Positions 10,601-18,854 of a stretch of 64,000 bases of DNA are shown here, in pieces (within the stretch, counting starts at the first letter, position 1; each line of letters opens with the position of its first letter). The stretch is from Alphaproteobacteria bacterium (GTDB taxonomy: Bacteria > Pseudomonadota > Alphaproteobacteria > Micavibrionales > Micavibrionaceae). The position numbers and the translations under genes are program-made. The notes below the pieces were generated by a model. The model saw only the letters and a program-made list of their open reading frames with translations. It had not been told where the DNA came from and searched no databases. The stretch is taken from contig CP065008.1 of NCBI GenBank assembly GCA_016699735.1, forward strand, positions 1,736,001 to 1,800,000, read 5' to 3'.

Positions 10601-12251
10601 CCAGATGGCTGCTGATACTCATGCTCTCGGCTTCGCGGATCGGATCGATCGGCGGGTTCGTGATCTGGGCAAACTGCTCCTGAAAGAAATCCGTAAAATG
10701 ACGGCGTTTTTCAGAAAGAACCGCCAGAGGTGTATCGTCCCCCATAGCGCCCAGAGGGTCTTTCCCTTCTTTCACCATATCGTCGATATATTCGACGTCT
10801 TCTGTCGTAATCCCGGCCGTCCTCTGTGCTTGACGCAGAGCCTTGCCATCTTCTTCCCGGTCAGGATCGTACCTGAAGGCAAAAGGCCTTTTCGGATCGG
10901 GGACGTCCTGGATATAGGATGTTAATTCAATCTGGTCGCGAAGCTCGGAAACGGCAATCGCCTTAAGTTCCTGATCGCGTAAAACTTGCTTACGCCCCAG
11001 ATCGACCGCAATCATGGTCCCCGGTGTCAAATTGCCCTTCTCGACAATAAGAGAAGGATCGAGGGTTAGCATATCGTCTTCCGAACCCGCGATCATCCGC
11101 CCGTCATTGGTAATGATATAGCGGGTCGGGCGCAAACCATTGCGATCTCCGGCAGCCAGCACCATGTTCCCGTCGCTGACGATGAACATCGCCGGACCGT
11201 CCCATTGGTCGTATGTCGCATAAATGTACTTATACATATCACGCACATCGTCCGGGAGTTGAGAACTGCTGCGGACAGCCTCCGGAGCCATCATGGATTT
11301 GATGGTGGGAAGAGAAAGTCCTGTATGGCGAAAATACTCCATGGCGGAATCAGCGTCCGCGGAATCAGAGCGTCCACGAATGATTACCGGTGTAACCTTG
11401 GCATAATCTGGCCCGTACGCATCAGCAAAACGCCGTGCGTGCATGGGCATGGCATTGCGGTTACCGACAACCGTATTGACCTCACCGTTATGTGCCAGCA
11501 TACGGAACGGATGCGCCAGCGGCCATTCCGGCATCGTATTGGTCGAAAAGCGGTTGTGAAAAATAATGTAGGCGCTTTTAAAACTGTCATCCTTAAGATC
11601 GGGAAAGACTTTGGAAAGATGAGGGGCCAGCGCCATGCCTTTATAGATGATACGCTGCGAACTCATCGAGGGAACATAAAATGTCTCACTGCCGCCTCTG
11701 GAAAGTCCGCGCTCGGCAATGTCCTTTTCGATTTGCCGCCGGACAACGAAAAGATGCTTTTCGAAATCTTGGCCTTTCATACCGTCTTGCGGAGGCACAA
11801 GGAGTTGCATGATATGGGGCATCGTCTGGCGGGCCAAAGTGCTAAGCGTCTCCTTATCAACCGGAACGTCCCGCCAGATAGTGTTTTTATAACCCGCGTT
11901 CTGCATATGGTCCGTGACGATTTTTTGTGCTTGGTCACGCGCCCACCAGTCCTGACGGGGAAGAAAAAATACACCAACACCAAGCGATCCAGCGGCCTCG
12001 AACCCGGCCTGATCGTAATAGGCCTTATTCACAAGCCCATGCGGAATTTGCGTTTGAATACCGGCGCCGTCGCCGCTGCCGTCCGGGTTGATTCCGCCGC
12101 GGTGCTGGACACAGCCCAGCATGGTCAAGCCGTCTTTGACAATCCCGTGACTGGGTGTCCCGTCGATCTTTGCCAGAAACCCGACCCCGCAAGCGTCATG
12201 GTGTTCTTCAGGAACCCTTGTGCTCGGGGAGAGTATTGAACCACCGTCCAT
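7659..12251 (-). CDS. gltB: Glutamate synthase [NADPH] large subunit
   Basis: Alpha subunit of GOGAT, 1530 aa. After a 20-residue propeptide the class II amidotransferase starts at Cys21 (HHDACGVGF), the N-terminal nucleophile after processing. A central domain, the FMN/2-oxoglutarate synthase domain (motif SGEGGAKPEF) and the 3Fe-4S motif CX5CX4C (Cys1130, Cys1136, Cys1141) follow, then a C-terminal GXGXG beta-helix. The start ATG at 12249-12251 follows an agaggg RBS. The 178-bp spacer to mazG should hold the promoter; no sigma-54-type -24/-12 element was found there. Confidence 0.97.
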   Translation of the reverse strand: MDGGSILSPSTRVPEEHHDACGVGFLAKIDGTPSHGIVKDGLTMLGCVQHRGGINPDGSGDGAGIQTQIPHGLVNKAYYDQAGFEAAGSLGVGVFFLPRQDWWARDQAQKIVTDHMQNAGYKNTIWRDVPVDKETLSTLARQTMPHIMQLLVPPQDGMKGQDFEKHLFVVRRQIEKDIAERGLSRGGSETFYVPSMSSQRIIYKGMALAPHLSKVFPDLKDDSFKSAYIIFHNRFSTNTMPEWPLAHPFRMLAHNGEVNTVVGNRNAMPMHARRFADAYGPDYAKVTPVIIRGRSDSADADSAMEYFRHTGLSLPTIKSMMAPEAVRSSSQLPDDVRDMYKYIYATYDQWDGPAMFIVSDGNMVLAAGDRNGLRPTRYIITNDGRMIAGSEDDMLTLDPSLIVEKGNLTPGTMIAVDLGRKQVLRDQELKAIAVSELRDQIELTSYIQDVPDPKRPFAFRYDPDREEDGKALRQAQRTAGITTEDVEYIDDMVKEGKDPLGAMGDDTPLAVLSEKRRHFTDFFQEQFAQITNPPIDPIREAESMSISSHLGSLHDSTGRPSRKPVFLLNETPILSEQHKRDLQDRIGKQNLHVIDCTFDTSRGESLRSAMDRILGEAASAAHQGKHIFLTDEFTNEHKVAVPMMLAVGGVHTHLIKSELRDQTSIGFNDNSAYETHRQNCVFGVGADYGTCQLAERTISARHAEGAYDKGDKRPDLQECLDSFYHALHTGLAKTMSKMGVSTLSSYKQARLFEALGISQTILDEHMPGIPSPIGGMDMDMLETRLVHHHDRDIKRSTNDTLNDGGLFKARAAGEYHADGGFAIKLLQYAVNEGGDKGWEFYRQYTDLLERNRQEHPIDIPDLLNFKEVDAIPVEEVESEETIMARFMNGAMSLGALSPEAHDAITVAMNRLGAKSNSGEGGAKPEFYGTEHDPSVKQYASARFGVTAGYLMSADEIEIKIAQGAKPGEGGQLMGAKNHGAIPRLRHTKPGVTLISPPPHHDQYSIEDHAGVIYELKAINPEARVRTKLVSTTGVATIVSGVQKAGADTIHIAGFRGGTGASPKSSIKHTGMPWSIGLSSANQLLHRTGGREFISLSTDGGLRDGRGIVIAALLGAEEYSFGSLPMYATGCLLMRQCFSNKCAVGVATQDQKLRAKFPVLDGAVSPQEKAVTMVMNLFRYLARDVREQLAAVGYRSIDEAVGRGFERLEQVYGKHVGIDLGWMLENPNPAGAPLHSKLKAGERNEYSDPNHPSGVYFDEKILKLYGEEILSGRPAEITVSVTNTDRAVGARMAYHLRKAFSPESLNKTGFLAEDHVKINLDGIAGQGLGAFIEQGLTLRAHGANDGVGKSLSGGKIVISADEASPIAQNPQDNVLIGQFALFGATKGELFVAGKAGNRFAIRNSGGLAVVEGMQDNGCNYQTNGRIVCLGEVGHNFGAGMTGGDAFIYDIANTLEERANDDVVLRQITSGSKEEQDLKFLVEKHVRETGSRHGQKILDHWEDSLKHFKYVLPSYVPPPTPEVEETPEFALH

Positions 12252-12429
12252 GTGTGTAACCCTCTGTTAAACAATCGCGCCTTTATTACATTTAAAGGTC
12301 TTAAATTATTCTTTGTTGATTTTTATCCCCGAAAGTCTAGCACAAAGTATTTAGGGAGAAAAAGCGAATTTTCTTCATTATGACTATTTGACGGTAGTGT
12401 AAATGTAAAAAAAATGTAACAGACTGTTT

Positions 12430-13245
12430 TTACTTGTATTTTCTTTCAGTTTTCTTTTGCACTATCCACGCATCCGTCATTTCTTCTAACAGAAGACTTG
12501 AGAGTGGGCGGCCCTGCTGAATAAAATCCGATTCAAGCCCACGGAAACGACGCTCAAACTTGTTGTTGCACTGACGCAAGGCCTCCTCGCTATTGATCCC
12601 CATTTTACGACCGAGATTAACAAGCACAAAAAGAACATCCCCAAGTTCTTCGGCGCTATTTTCCTTAGACCCGCTATGTACAGCCTCAAGAAGCTCTTTC
12701 AATTCTTCCTCAAGCTTATTGAGAACGTCCTGAATATTCTTCCATTCAAATCCCACCTTGGCCGCCTTGGATTGCAGCTTCTGCGCCTTCAGCAAGGCGG
12801 GCAGGGCAGGGGGAACGCCCTCCAGCGCACTGGCGCTCTGGCCTTGTCTTTTCCGCTCGGCCTCTCCTTTCTTCTTCTGATCCCAGATCGAATTGACCTC
12901 CTCGGCACTCTGTGCGCTTGCATCTCCGAAGACGTGCGGATGCCGCTCGACCATCTTGCGGGCGATCCCGTCAACCACATCTTCGATATTAAAAGACCCG
13001 GCCTCGGAAGCCATCTGGGCGTGATAAACGGGCTGCAGCAAAAGATCGCCCAGCTCCTCCCGCAAATCATCCATATCATTGCGATCAATCGCATCCGCCA
13101 CCTCATAGGCTTCCTCAAGCGTGTAGGGGGCAATAGTCTTAAAATTCTGTTCACGGTCCCACGGGCAGCCGCTGACCGGATCACGAAGCTTGGCCATGAT
13201 GCCCGTAAGCTCTTCAAACGTGTATTTTTGCCCTTTTGACTTCAT
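12430..13245 (-). CDS. mazG: Nucleoside triphosphate pyrophosphohydrolase MazG
   Basis: Hydrolyses NTPs and dNTPs to monophosphates and PPi, a house-cleaning and stress-related enzyme. 271 aa with two tandem all-alpha MazG modules. The first has GCPWDREQNF and the Mg-binding EExxE...ExxD pattern (LEEAYEVADAID, LREELGDLLLQ); the second repeats it (LEEELKELLEAV, AEELGDVLFVLVN). The start at 13245 matches the family N-terminus. It is upstream of gltB on the same strand with a 178-bp gap, so probably a separate transcript. Confidence 0.94.
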   Translation of the reverse strand: MKSKGQKYTFEELTGIMAKLRDPVSGCPWDREQNFKTIAPYTLEEAYEVADAIDRNDMDDLREELGDLLLQPVYHAQMASEAGSFNIEDVVDGIARKMVERHPHVFGDASAQSAEEVNSIWDQKKKGEAERKRQGQSASALEGVPPALPALLKAQKLQSKAAKVGFEWKNIQDVLNKLEEELKELLEAVHSGSKENSAEELGDVLFVLVNLGRKMGINSEEALRQCNNKFERRFRGLESDFIQQGRPLSSLLLEEMTDAWIVQKKTERKYK

Positions 13246-13325
13246 GGATCACAACTTTTTGACAATTAACCGAAAATAGAACACATTAATATATAAGGAT
13301 AATAAGAGCTTTGAACAGAGTGTGA

Positions 13326-14807
13326 TTGAACGGCGGCGGGTGTCCATTGAGTATTACCTACGAGCAAAAGCGCCAGATACTGGATTATATGTCACAGCCC
13401 GGACACTGGGGCAATCATTTCGACATGAACTTCTTCACGGACGAACGCCGTAAATGGCGTACGACCACGCAAAACGATGTATCGGTATCCGCCAGCCCGG
13501 ACAGGCGGTCCTTTTTCCTTGAGGATCAGAAAACAGGCGCCAGCCTTCTCTTGATTGTAGAAAAAGACAACTCTCGGATCATCACCGATGAATCGGGTTC
13601 TATAGTGAAAGTGAACGCTCAATCAGAAATTTCTGCATCCAAGGGAGCGGAAGTGGCAAATCTTGAGAGTGCCTATGAGATAGGGCTAAACCAGCCGGGA
13701 AGCCGTATTGCATCGATCCCCGAATTATCTTGTTACGCCAGATTTTACAATAACGGCGGCAAGGCAGTATTCCTCGACGATAGGGGAACAAAAATTTCTC
13801 TTCCACCCCCAAAAGACGCAAAGGCCGCAACCATGCACATGGGCCGCTTTTTCCATGTCGTATCTTTTGATCTGGACACCGCAGCAAGCTGGGGAATGAC
13901 GCCATACGGCCTCCTCAACGGCGCGAAACTAATCGTATCGAAAGACCTGTCTATTGAGCCGGACCTGCGGACTTTTAACGATCTGGACCCGCAAAGAGCC
14001 GCTGAATACCTGGACTATCTGCTGCGCGATGATTACGACACCACGTTCAAGGGTCCATGGCAATGGCGCCCGAAGATCGACAAAAAGGTCGGCGACATCG
14101 CGCATCTGCAAAAAAAGTGGACGGACGTGACCGAATTCAGCGGCTATTTTATCGCCACGCCCCAGCAGTTCCATGTGGAGACCACGGACAGCGGTTTTAA
14201 CATCGGAACCTCCTTGGACCACCGCGAAACCATCTGGGCGCAGGCCGCAGTCTTAAAGGCCGCATCGTCCGGCCATATCGTTCCGGTCGAAACGGTGTCT
14301 TCGCGCTTTGCGCCTCGGACATTGATGCATTTGCTGCAGAATAGCCAGGCCTTGCCGGACCACCGCGGACGTTCCTGGAACTATGTGGTTATCCACGCCA
14401 AGGAGACGGCGGATATTGCAAAGGAGGCTCGCAAAATCGGGCGCGAAAATTTCAGCCTCACAGGATATCATTTTGCCGCACTGAATTATGACGACCAGAC
14501 GTGTTTGGTCGCCATGGACACCGAAGTGCTTGAAAAATTATCGCGCAGCTATGATGCAACGATCGAAATGCTGCACATGATAAAATCCCGCAACACGGAT
14601 GCAGCGAAGATGAAGGATCTGCTTGAAGCCGGTGCCGATTTGCGCTTTGTAAATCCCGAGGAAGTCGCCAAGGGAAGAACCTTCGCCAATGAAATGGCTC
14701 AAGCTGAAAACTTCGAACTTCTGGCAGAACTGAGAGATAATGGCGGTGTACACGATCTCAGCCCGATAGAAGAAGAGCCGCCCGAACCGCAAGGCCCAAT
14801 CATGTGA
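13326..14807 (+). CDS. Uncharacterised 486-493 aa protein
   Basis: Not recognised. TTG 13326 gives 493 aa; TTG 13347, preceded by a purine-rich ggcggcgggtg, gives 486 aa and may be the true start. No signal peptide or membrane segment is seen, so it is probably cytoplasmic. Residues ~380-480 contain short helical pairs reminiscent of an ankyrin-like repeat (MKDLLEAGADLRFVNPEE; NFELLAELRDNGG), suggesting a protein-binding C-terminus (inference). The end is proline/glutamate-rich. It stands alone, divergent from mazG and convergent with the hybrid kinase. Confidence 0.75.
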   Translation: MNGGGCPLSITYEQKRQILDYMSQPGHWGNHFDMNFFTDERRKWRTTTQNDVSVSASPDRRSFFLEDQKTGASLLLIVEKDNSRIITDESGSIVKVNAQSEISASKGAEVANLESAYEIGLNQPGSRIASIPELSCYARFYNNGGKAVFLDDRGTKISLPPPKDAKAATMHMGRFFHVVSFDLDTAASWGMTPYGLLNGAKLIVSKDLSIEPDLRTFNDLDPQRAAEYLDYLLRDDYDTTFKGPWQWRPKIDKKVGDIAHLQKKWTDVTEFSGYFIATPQQFHVETTDSGFNIGTSLDHRETIWAQAAVLKAASSGHIVPVETVSSRFAPRTLMHLLQNSQALPDHRGRSWNYVVIHAKETADIAKEARKIGRENFSLTGYHFAALNYDDQTCLVAMDTEVLEKLSRSYDATIEMLHMIKSRNTDAAKMKDLLEAGADLRFVNPEEVAKGRTFANEMAQAENFELLAELRDNGGVHDLSPIEEEPPEPQGPIM

Positions 14808-14891
14808 GAGAGGCGCAAGAAAGTGAAACTAAATAGAATATATTAATTACCATAATATACATTATCACACAAGAGTATAACCTTATGTGGC

Positions 14892-16886
14892 TTAAACCTC
14901 ACTTCCTCTGCCCTCCGGTACCCTGTCGCCCAGAACACCCAGAAGCTCTGAATACGATCCCTTAATCTGGCGATAAAGCTCACCCTTTTCTTCGCATACA
15001 GCTTCGAAAGCCTTCTCAGCCTCAAAACAAAGTTCCGAAAGTTTCTGTGCACCCAGATTAGCCGCCGAACCTTTAAGCTTATGCGCGGCTTTTTTCCACT
15101 GTTCGTATTCCTGCTCAGCAACGCTGGCCTTCAGGATATCAAGAGACTCTTGTGCATAGTTAACAAAGATGCCGATAAGCTCCTCTTCTTCCTCCGGCGT
15201 TTCGGCAAAAATTCTAAGTCTGTCCCAGTCAAATATGTTCTCCACGCCATGAATAGACTGAGTGACAGGCTCTAGCGGAACAAGAAAACTCTGATCATCC
15301 TCAGGGCTTTCAAAGCTGTTGTTGCACGGCAGCCATTTCTCAAGCACGGAGGTCAGTTTGCTAATATCGACAGGCTTGCTGATATAATCATTCATTCCGG
15401 CATCGAGGCATTTTTCCCGCGCCCCACGCATGGCATCCGCAGTAACGGCTATAATCAGAACATCGCCGATCAAAGCCTCCTTCTCCCTGATAATCTCGGA
15501 GGCCTCGAACCCGTCGATTTCCGGCATCTGACAATCCATAAAAATAAGGTCGTACCTATTCTTCTCTGCGGCCTCTATCGCCTTGTGCCCGCTCTCGGCT
15601 TCATCAACAATCATAAATCCCATCTTCTTTAAAACTTTTCGCATAAACAGCAGATTGACAGGGTGATCATCAACCACAAGAACACGGGCTTTGCGGTTAT
15701 AGTTATTTGTACTGGCCAAGGCCTTTTGCAACGAGGAGTCAGATTCGGCTGTTGCATTGATCAATGGAAGATCGAGATAAAAGATAGTGCCTTCGCCTTC
15801 GGTGCTCTCAAGATCAATAGTTCCATTCATCATTTCTACAAGCTCTCGTGTAATGGAAAGACCCAAGCCTGTTCCTCCATATTTTCGTGCCGTCGTAACG
15901 TCGGCCTGAATAAATTTCTCAAATATAATTTGCTGCTTCTCAAGGGGTATTCCTATACCCGAATCCTGGACTTTAATATTTAACCGCCGTTCTCCGGGGT
16001 GAGACAAAAATTCTTCAATAGTGACAAGAACTTTTCCGCTCTCGGTAAACTTGATGGCATTGCTGATCAGATTATTGAGAACCTGCTGAAATCGTCCGGG
16101 ATCGCCAACAATACGATCAGGAACTTCCGGGCTAATCATATACTCCAAAGCTATACCCTTTCTGGAAGCAAGCGGCTTCTGTAAATCTATCGTCTGCCGC
16201 ACGACTTGCCTCAAGTCGAAAGGTATAGTCTCAAGAATCAACTCATTCGCCTCAATTTTTGAAAGATCGAGAATATCGTTCAGAAGATTGAGCAGGCTTC
16301 TGGAAGAGATATGAATAGCGTCCGAAAGTTCCTTTTGATCATCCTGTAACGGCATTTCGGCGAGAAGCTCGGAAAGACCGAGAATTCCGTTCATGGGGGT
16401 CCGCAGTTCATGCGACATATTCGCCAGAAAACTCCTCATAGACCGCTTGGCGACCTCGGCGGACTCTCTACTCACCTGTAATTCCTTCTCGAACGCTTTA
16501 CGCTGGGTAATATCCCGCTCTATAGCAGTAAAATGAGTGACGACCCCCTCATCGTTCCTGACTGGCGTAATGCTGATATCAAGCCAGTAGGGAATTCCAT
16601 CTTTTGTATAATTCTTCAACTCTCCCTTAAACGGTCGCCCCTTCGAAAGACAATCCTTGAGTTCACGAAGAACCTTGCGATCCGTATCCCGCCCCTGAAG
16701 AATGCGGGGCGTCTGCCCGATCAACTCATGCGCCTCATAGCCCGATATACGCGTCACGGCCTCGTTCACATAAAGTATGGTAGGGTTATTTAAATCGGCT
16801 GTAGTAATAATAACACCATCCTTGGCATTGACGATCGCCGCCTCCATAAGCTTGGCGTTCTCGCTGAGATTGGCTATGCATTCCAT
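14892..16886 (-). CDS. Hybrid sensor histidine kinase PAS-HisKA-HATPase-REC-HPt
   Basis: A soluble hybrid kinase of 664 aa containing a full phosphorelay. Order: PAS (~10-125), HisKA with His159 (SHELRTPMNG), HATPase (N box NNLISNAIKF, G box GTGLGLSI), receiver with Asp451 (LIFMDCQMP) and C-terminal HPt with His602 (AHKLKGSAANLGA). The PAS has the LOV-like sequence GQTPRILQG, but the flavin-binding Cys of LOV domains (NCRFLQG) is Pro here, so it is not a photoactive LOV. No transmembrane segment. The start is well supported by a perfect AGGAGG. It is the last gene of the sigma-54 promoter operon; its HPt may feed the upstream receivers (inference). Confidence 0.92.
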   Translation of the reverse strand: MECIANLSENAKLMEAAIVNAKDGVIITTADLNNPTILYVNEAVTRISGYEAHELIGQTPRILQGRDTDRKVLRELKDCLSKGRPFKGELKNYTKDGIPYWLDISITPVRNDEGVVTHFTAIERDITQRKAFEKELQVSRESAEVAKRSMRSFLANMSHELRTPMNGILGLSELLAEMPLQDDQKELSDAIHISSRSLLNLLNDILDLSKIEANELILETIPFDLRQVVRQTIDLQKPLASRKGIALEYMISPEVPDRIVGDPGRFQQVLNNLISNAIKFTESGKVLVTIEEFLSHPGERRLNIKVQDSGIGIPLEKQQIIFEKFIQADVTTARKYGGTGLGLSITRELVEMMNGTIDLESTEGEGTIFYLDLPLINATAESDSSLQKALASTNNYNRKARVLVVDDHPVNLLFMRKVLKKMGFMIVDEAESGHKAIEAAEKNRYDLIFMDCQMPEIDGFEASEIIREKEALIGDVLIIAVTADAMRGAREKCLDAGMNDYISKPVDISKLTSVLEKWLPCNNSFESPEDDQSFLVPLEPVTQSIHGVENIFDWDRLRIFAETPEEEEELIGIFVNYAQESLDILKASVAEQEYEQWKKAAHKLKGSAANLGAQKLSELCFEAEKAFEAVCEEKGELYRQIKGSYSELLGVLGDRVPEGRGSEV

Positions 16887-16908
16887 GGCAAACCTCCTGA
16901 TAGGGCGA

Positions 16909-17757
16909 TTAAACGGTGCTCTGCGAATGACTTTGGATATAATACAAAAGATGTTCTCTCAGAAAGGGCTTGGAGATAAAGCCACTGGCGCCCTTCTCCA
17001 TCGCCTGCACGATGTTGTCCAACTGCCCGTTGCTTGAGAACATTACGACGCAGGCACCAGGATCGTTTTTAAGTATCCACTCTAGAACGGCATAACCGCT
17101 ATTATCCGGTAAATTGATATCCAGAAATACGACATCCGGCGTAAAGGATGAAAACATTGCGAAAGCCTTGTTGGCAGAAGGTGCAGTTATAAATTCGCAC
17201 TCATTCTTCAGGGCGTTCCGTACCATCCAGCGGGTAACGGCATCGTCTTCCACCAGAAGAACACGAGGCGCACCTGAATGTGTGAGGCTGCGCCTGGGCG
17301 CTTCACCAGGGAATGAGGCCTGCTCCATCTCGGTTCCCACAGATACAGCCTGCGAGTATGGGAGCGTGAATATATCCTTCTGTTCTAGAACAGCTTTGCT
17401 GTACTCGGCGCCCTCCGTGCTAAGCTCATAAATGTCATAGGAGACAAGCATATGGCTTTCGTTGAAAATAAGATCGCAGATTTGATTCCCGGCTTGCTCC
17501 AGGATGGCCCGAGGCACATCACGGCAAATGACATGAATGTCTCGGCCCTCGCAATAATACACGCGCCCTTCCGCGTCCTTGAGATAGGACTCAAGGATCG
17601 ACTTGCTCCAGATTAGAATTTCCTGCTGATTGTCCTCACTCACATCCTCGATCAGAATACGCAAGCAGTGCCAACCCTGCCAGCTGAGAGGATTGCGTCC
17701 AATAGAGCTAGCCGCCGCCACCAGTTTGACTTCGGCATTAAGAGACAAGATGTCCAT
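16909..17757 (-). CDS. Receiver protein with unrecognised N-terminal domain (copy 2)
   Basis: 282 aa. The C-terminal receiver (from about residue 165) has VLLVEDDAVTR, phospho-acceptor Asp213 (VVFLDINLPD) and KPF. The N-terminal ~150 residues are not a known output domain to me but are clearly paralogous to those of the neighbouring gene (shared pattern ESYLKDAEGRVYYC versus RCYLDDASSRVYVC). The gene start overlaps the upstream paralogue's 3' end by 20 bp. The 22-bp gap to the hybrid kinase implies one operon. The receiver at the C-terminus after a novel domain suggests the N-terminus is the effector or localisation module (inference). Confidence 0.85.
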   Translation of the reverse strand: MDILSLNAEVKLVAAASSIGRNPLSWQGWHCLRILIEDVSEDNQQEILIWSKSILESYLKDAEGRVYYCEGRDIHVICRDVPRAILEQAGNQICDLIFNESHMLVSYDIYELSTEGAEYSKAVLEQKDIFTLPYSQAVSVGTEMEQASFPGEAPRRSLTHSGAPRVLLVEDDAVTRWMVRNALKNECEFITAPSANKAFAMFSSFTPDVVFLDINLPDNSGYAVLEWILKNDPGACVVMFSSNGQLDNIVQAMEKGASGFISKPFLREHLLYYIQSHSQSTV

Positions 17758-18667
17758 GATAAGCTTCCTTGTTTATTTTGGCTTGAATGAAAGGCGAACG
17801 TTCGATGGTCCAGAAAAGTTTATCTTGTGTGAAAGGCTTACCAATGAAACCTTTAGCGCCAAGCTCACGAGACTTCAAAATATTCTCTTTGCTGCCATTA
17901 CCGCTGAACATCACGACATGGGCTTCTGGATCAATAGCAAAGAGACGCTCCAGAACTTTATGCCCGTCCATATCCGGCAGGCCGATATCAAGAAAAAGAA
18001 TGTCCGGCGCCTGCCGCACATAATTGAGAATGGCGCCCTGGCCGTCAGGGGTGACGGCGAGGGCATATTTATCCTTTAGCGCAATGCTAATCAGCTTTTG
18101 CGATAAAGCATCGTCTTCAACAACCATAACCACAGGATGCTTGCGCTGGGCACGGCGCTCAGCCAGTGTCGCAATCAGCGTTTCGTCAACAGTGTTAAGC
18201 GTTTGTTCGACGCATAAAGGTTTGACTTCTTGGGGCTGCTCCTGCGAGCGTACCCTCTTCTCGCAAAATCGTCTGAAGGCCTCGATTTTTCTCTCGCACA
18301 AAGTCCGTAACCGCGGCCAATCTACACCCACTTCAAAAAGATAGGCCAGCCCCATAAATGAGGCTGGCCCAAGTTTCGCTTCAAGGTGGTGCAAAAACTC
18401 TTGCAGGCGCTTATTGGTAATCGAGCGCGCCAAAATAAAAACATCGCTGTCGTGGCAGACATAAACACGTGAACTGGCATCATCAAGATAACACCGTAAC
18501 TCACTCAACAAGGCCGGCACCCATTCCGACTGATTATTGTCTGGGAAATATGATGTTTGAGTAGTAGCCCTTTTGAAATAAAGGCAGCGCAGGTGCGGCT
18601 GGCATTCCCAGGCGTTCTTGACGTCCTTGAAAAGAAGCTCCTCCGCATTTTTAAGAATGACCTGCAT
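17738..18667 (-). CDS. Receiver protein with unrecognised N-terminal domain (copy 1)
   Basis: 309 aa and first gene of the minus-strand signalling operon. The N-terminal ~170 residues form the same unrecognised domain as the next gene. A linker rich in Glu/Gln precedes the C-terminal receiver with VVMVVEDDALSQ, Asp227 (ILFLDIGLPD), Ser in MFSGNG and KPF. ATG 18667 is preceded by aggaaagga. A sigma-54 promoter lies 29-44 bp upstream, so expression should require an activator, most plausibly the divergently encoded one at 18855. No DNA-binding domain is seen. Confidence 0.86.
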   Translation of the reverse strand: MQVILKNAEELLFKDVKNAWECQPHLRCLYFKRATTQTSYFPDNNQSEWVPALLSELRCYLDDASSRVYVCHDSDVFILARSITNKRLQEFLHHLEAKLGPASFMGLAYLFEVGVDWPRLRTLCERKIEAFRRFCEKRVRSQEQPQEVKPLCVEQTLNTVDETLIATLAERRAQRKHPVVMVVEDDALSQKLISIALKDKYALAVTPDGQGAILNYVRQAPDILFLDIGLPDMDGHKVLERLFAIDPEAHVVMFSGNGSKENILKSRELGAKGFIGKPFTQDKLFWTIERSPFIQAKINKEAYHGHLVS

Positions 18668-18695
18668 AACATAAATCCTTTCCTATTTATGTAAA

Positions 18696-18711
18696 TGCAA
18701 GGCTTGTGCCA
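18696..18711 (-). promoter_or_regulatory. Sigma-54 (-24/-12) promoter
   Basis: Read on the minus strand the site is TGGCACAAGCCTTGCA. It has GG and GC doublets separated by exactly 10 nt, matching the RpoN consensus TGGCAC-N5-TTGCA in every defined position. The predicted start is about 12 nt below the GC, leaving a leader of roughly 20 nt before the ATG at 18667 and its aggaaagga RBS. Confidence 0.9.
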
Positions 18712-18776
18712 TAAGTTTAAATCAATGCAATCAATAGTTTAATAAAATGCCGAGCAAAGCTATTCTCATAATAAGA

Positions 18777-18810
18777 CGTTTCAAATTAAGAATAGCCCCA
18801 ATTTGAAACG
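18777..18810. promoter_or_regulatory. 11-bp perfect inverted repeat, candidate enhancer/UAS
   Basis: The arms cgtttcaaatt (18777-18787) and aatttgaaacg (18800-18810) are exact inverted copies around a 12-nt spacer. The site lies about 70-110 bp upstream of the sigma-54 promoter and 45 bp before the divergent activator gene, the expected place for an NtrC-type upstream activating sequence. A short T run (ctttttaa) follows on the + strand, so a terminator-like hairpin is the alternative. No + strand gene upstream needs one. Confidence 0.6.
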
Positions 18811-18854
18811 CCTTTTTAACCCCTCCCCTGTTACTCTAAAAAGGGAGAAAGACA

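Noticed and set aside
11205..12239. 344-codon + strand frame
   Set aside because: Antisense to the amidotransferase domain of gltB, which has all family motifs; composition is Arg/His-rich as expected of a shadow.
12252..12429. Possible sigma-54 or NtrC-type promoter for gltB
   Set aside because: No GG-N10-GC pair on the minus strand was found in this spacer.
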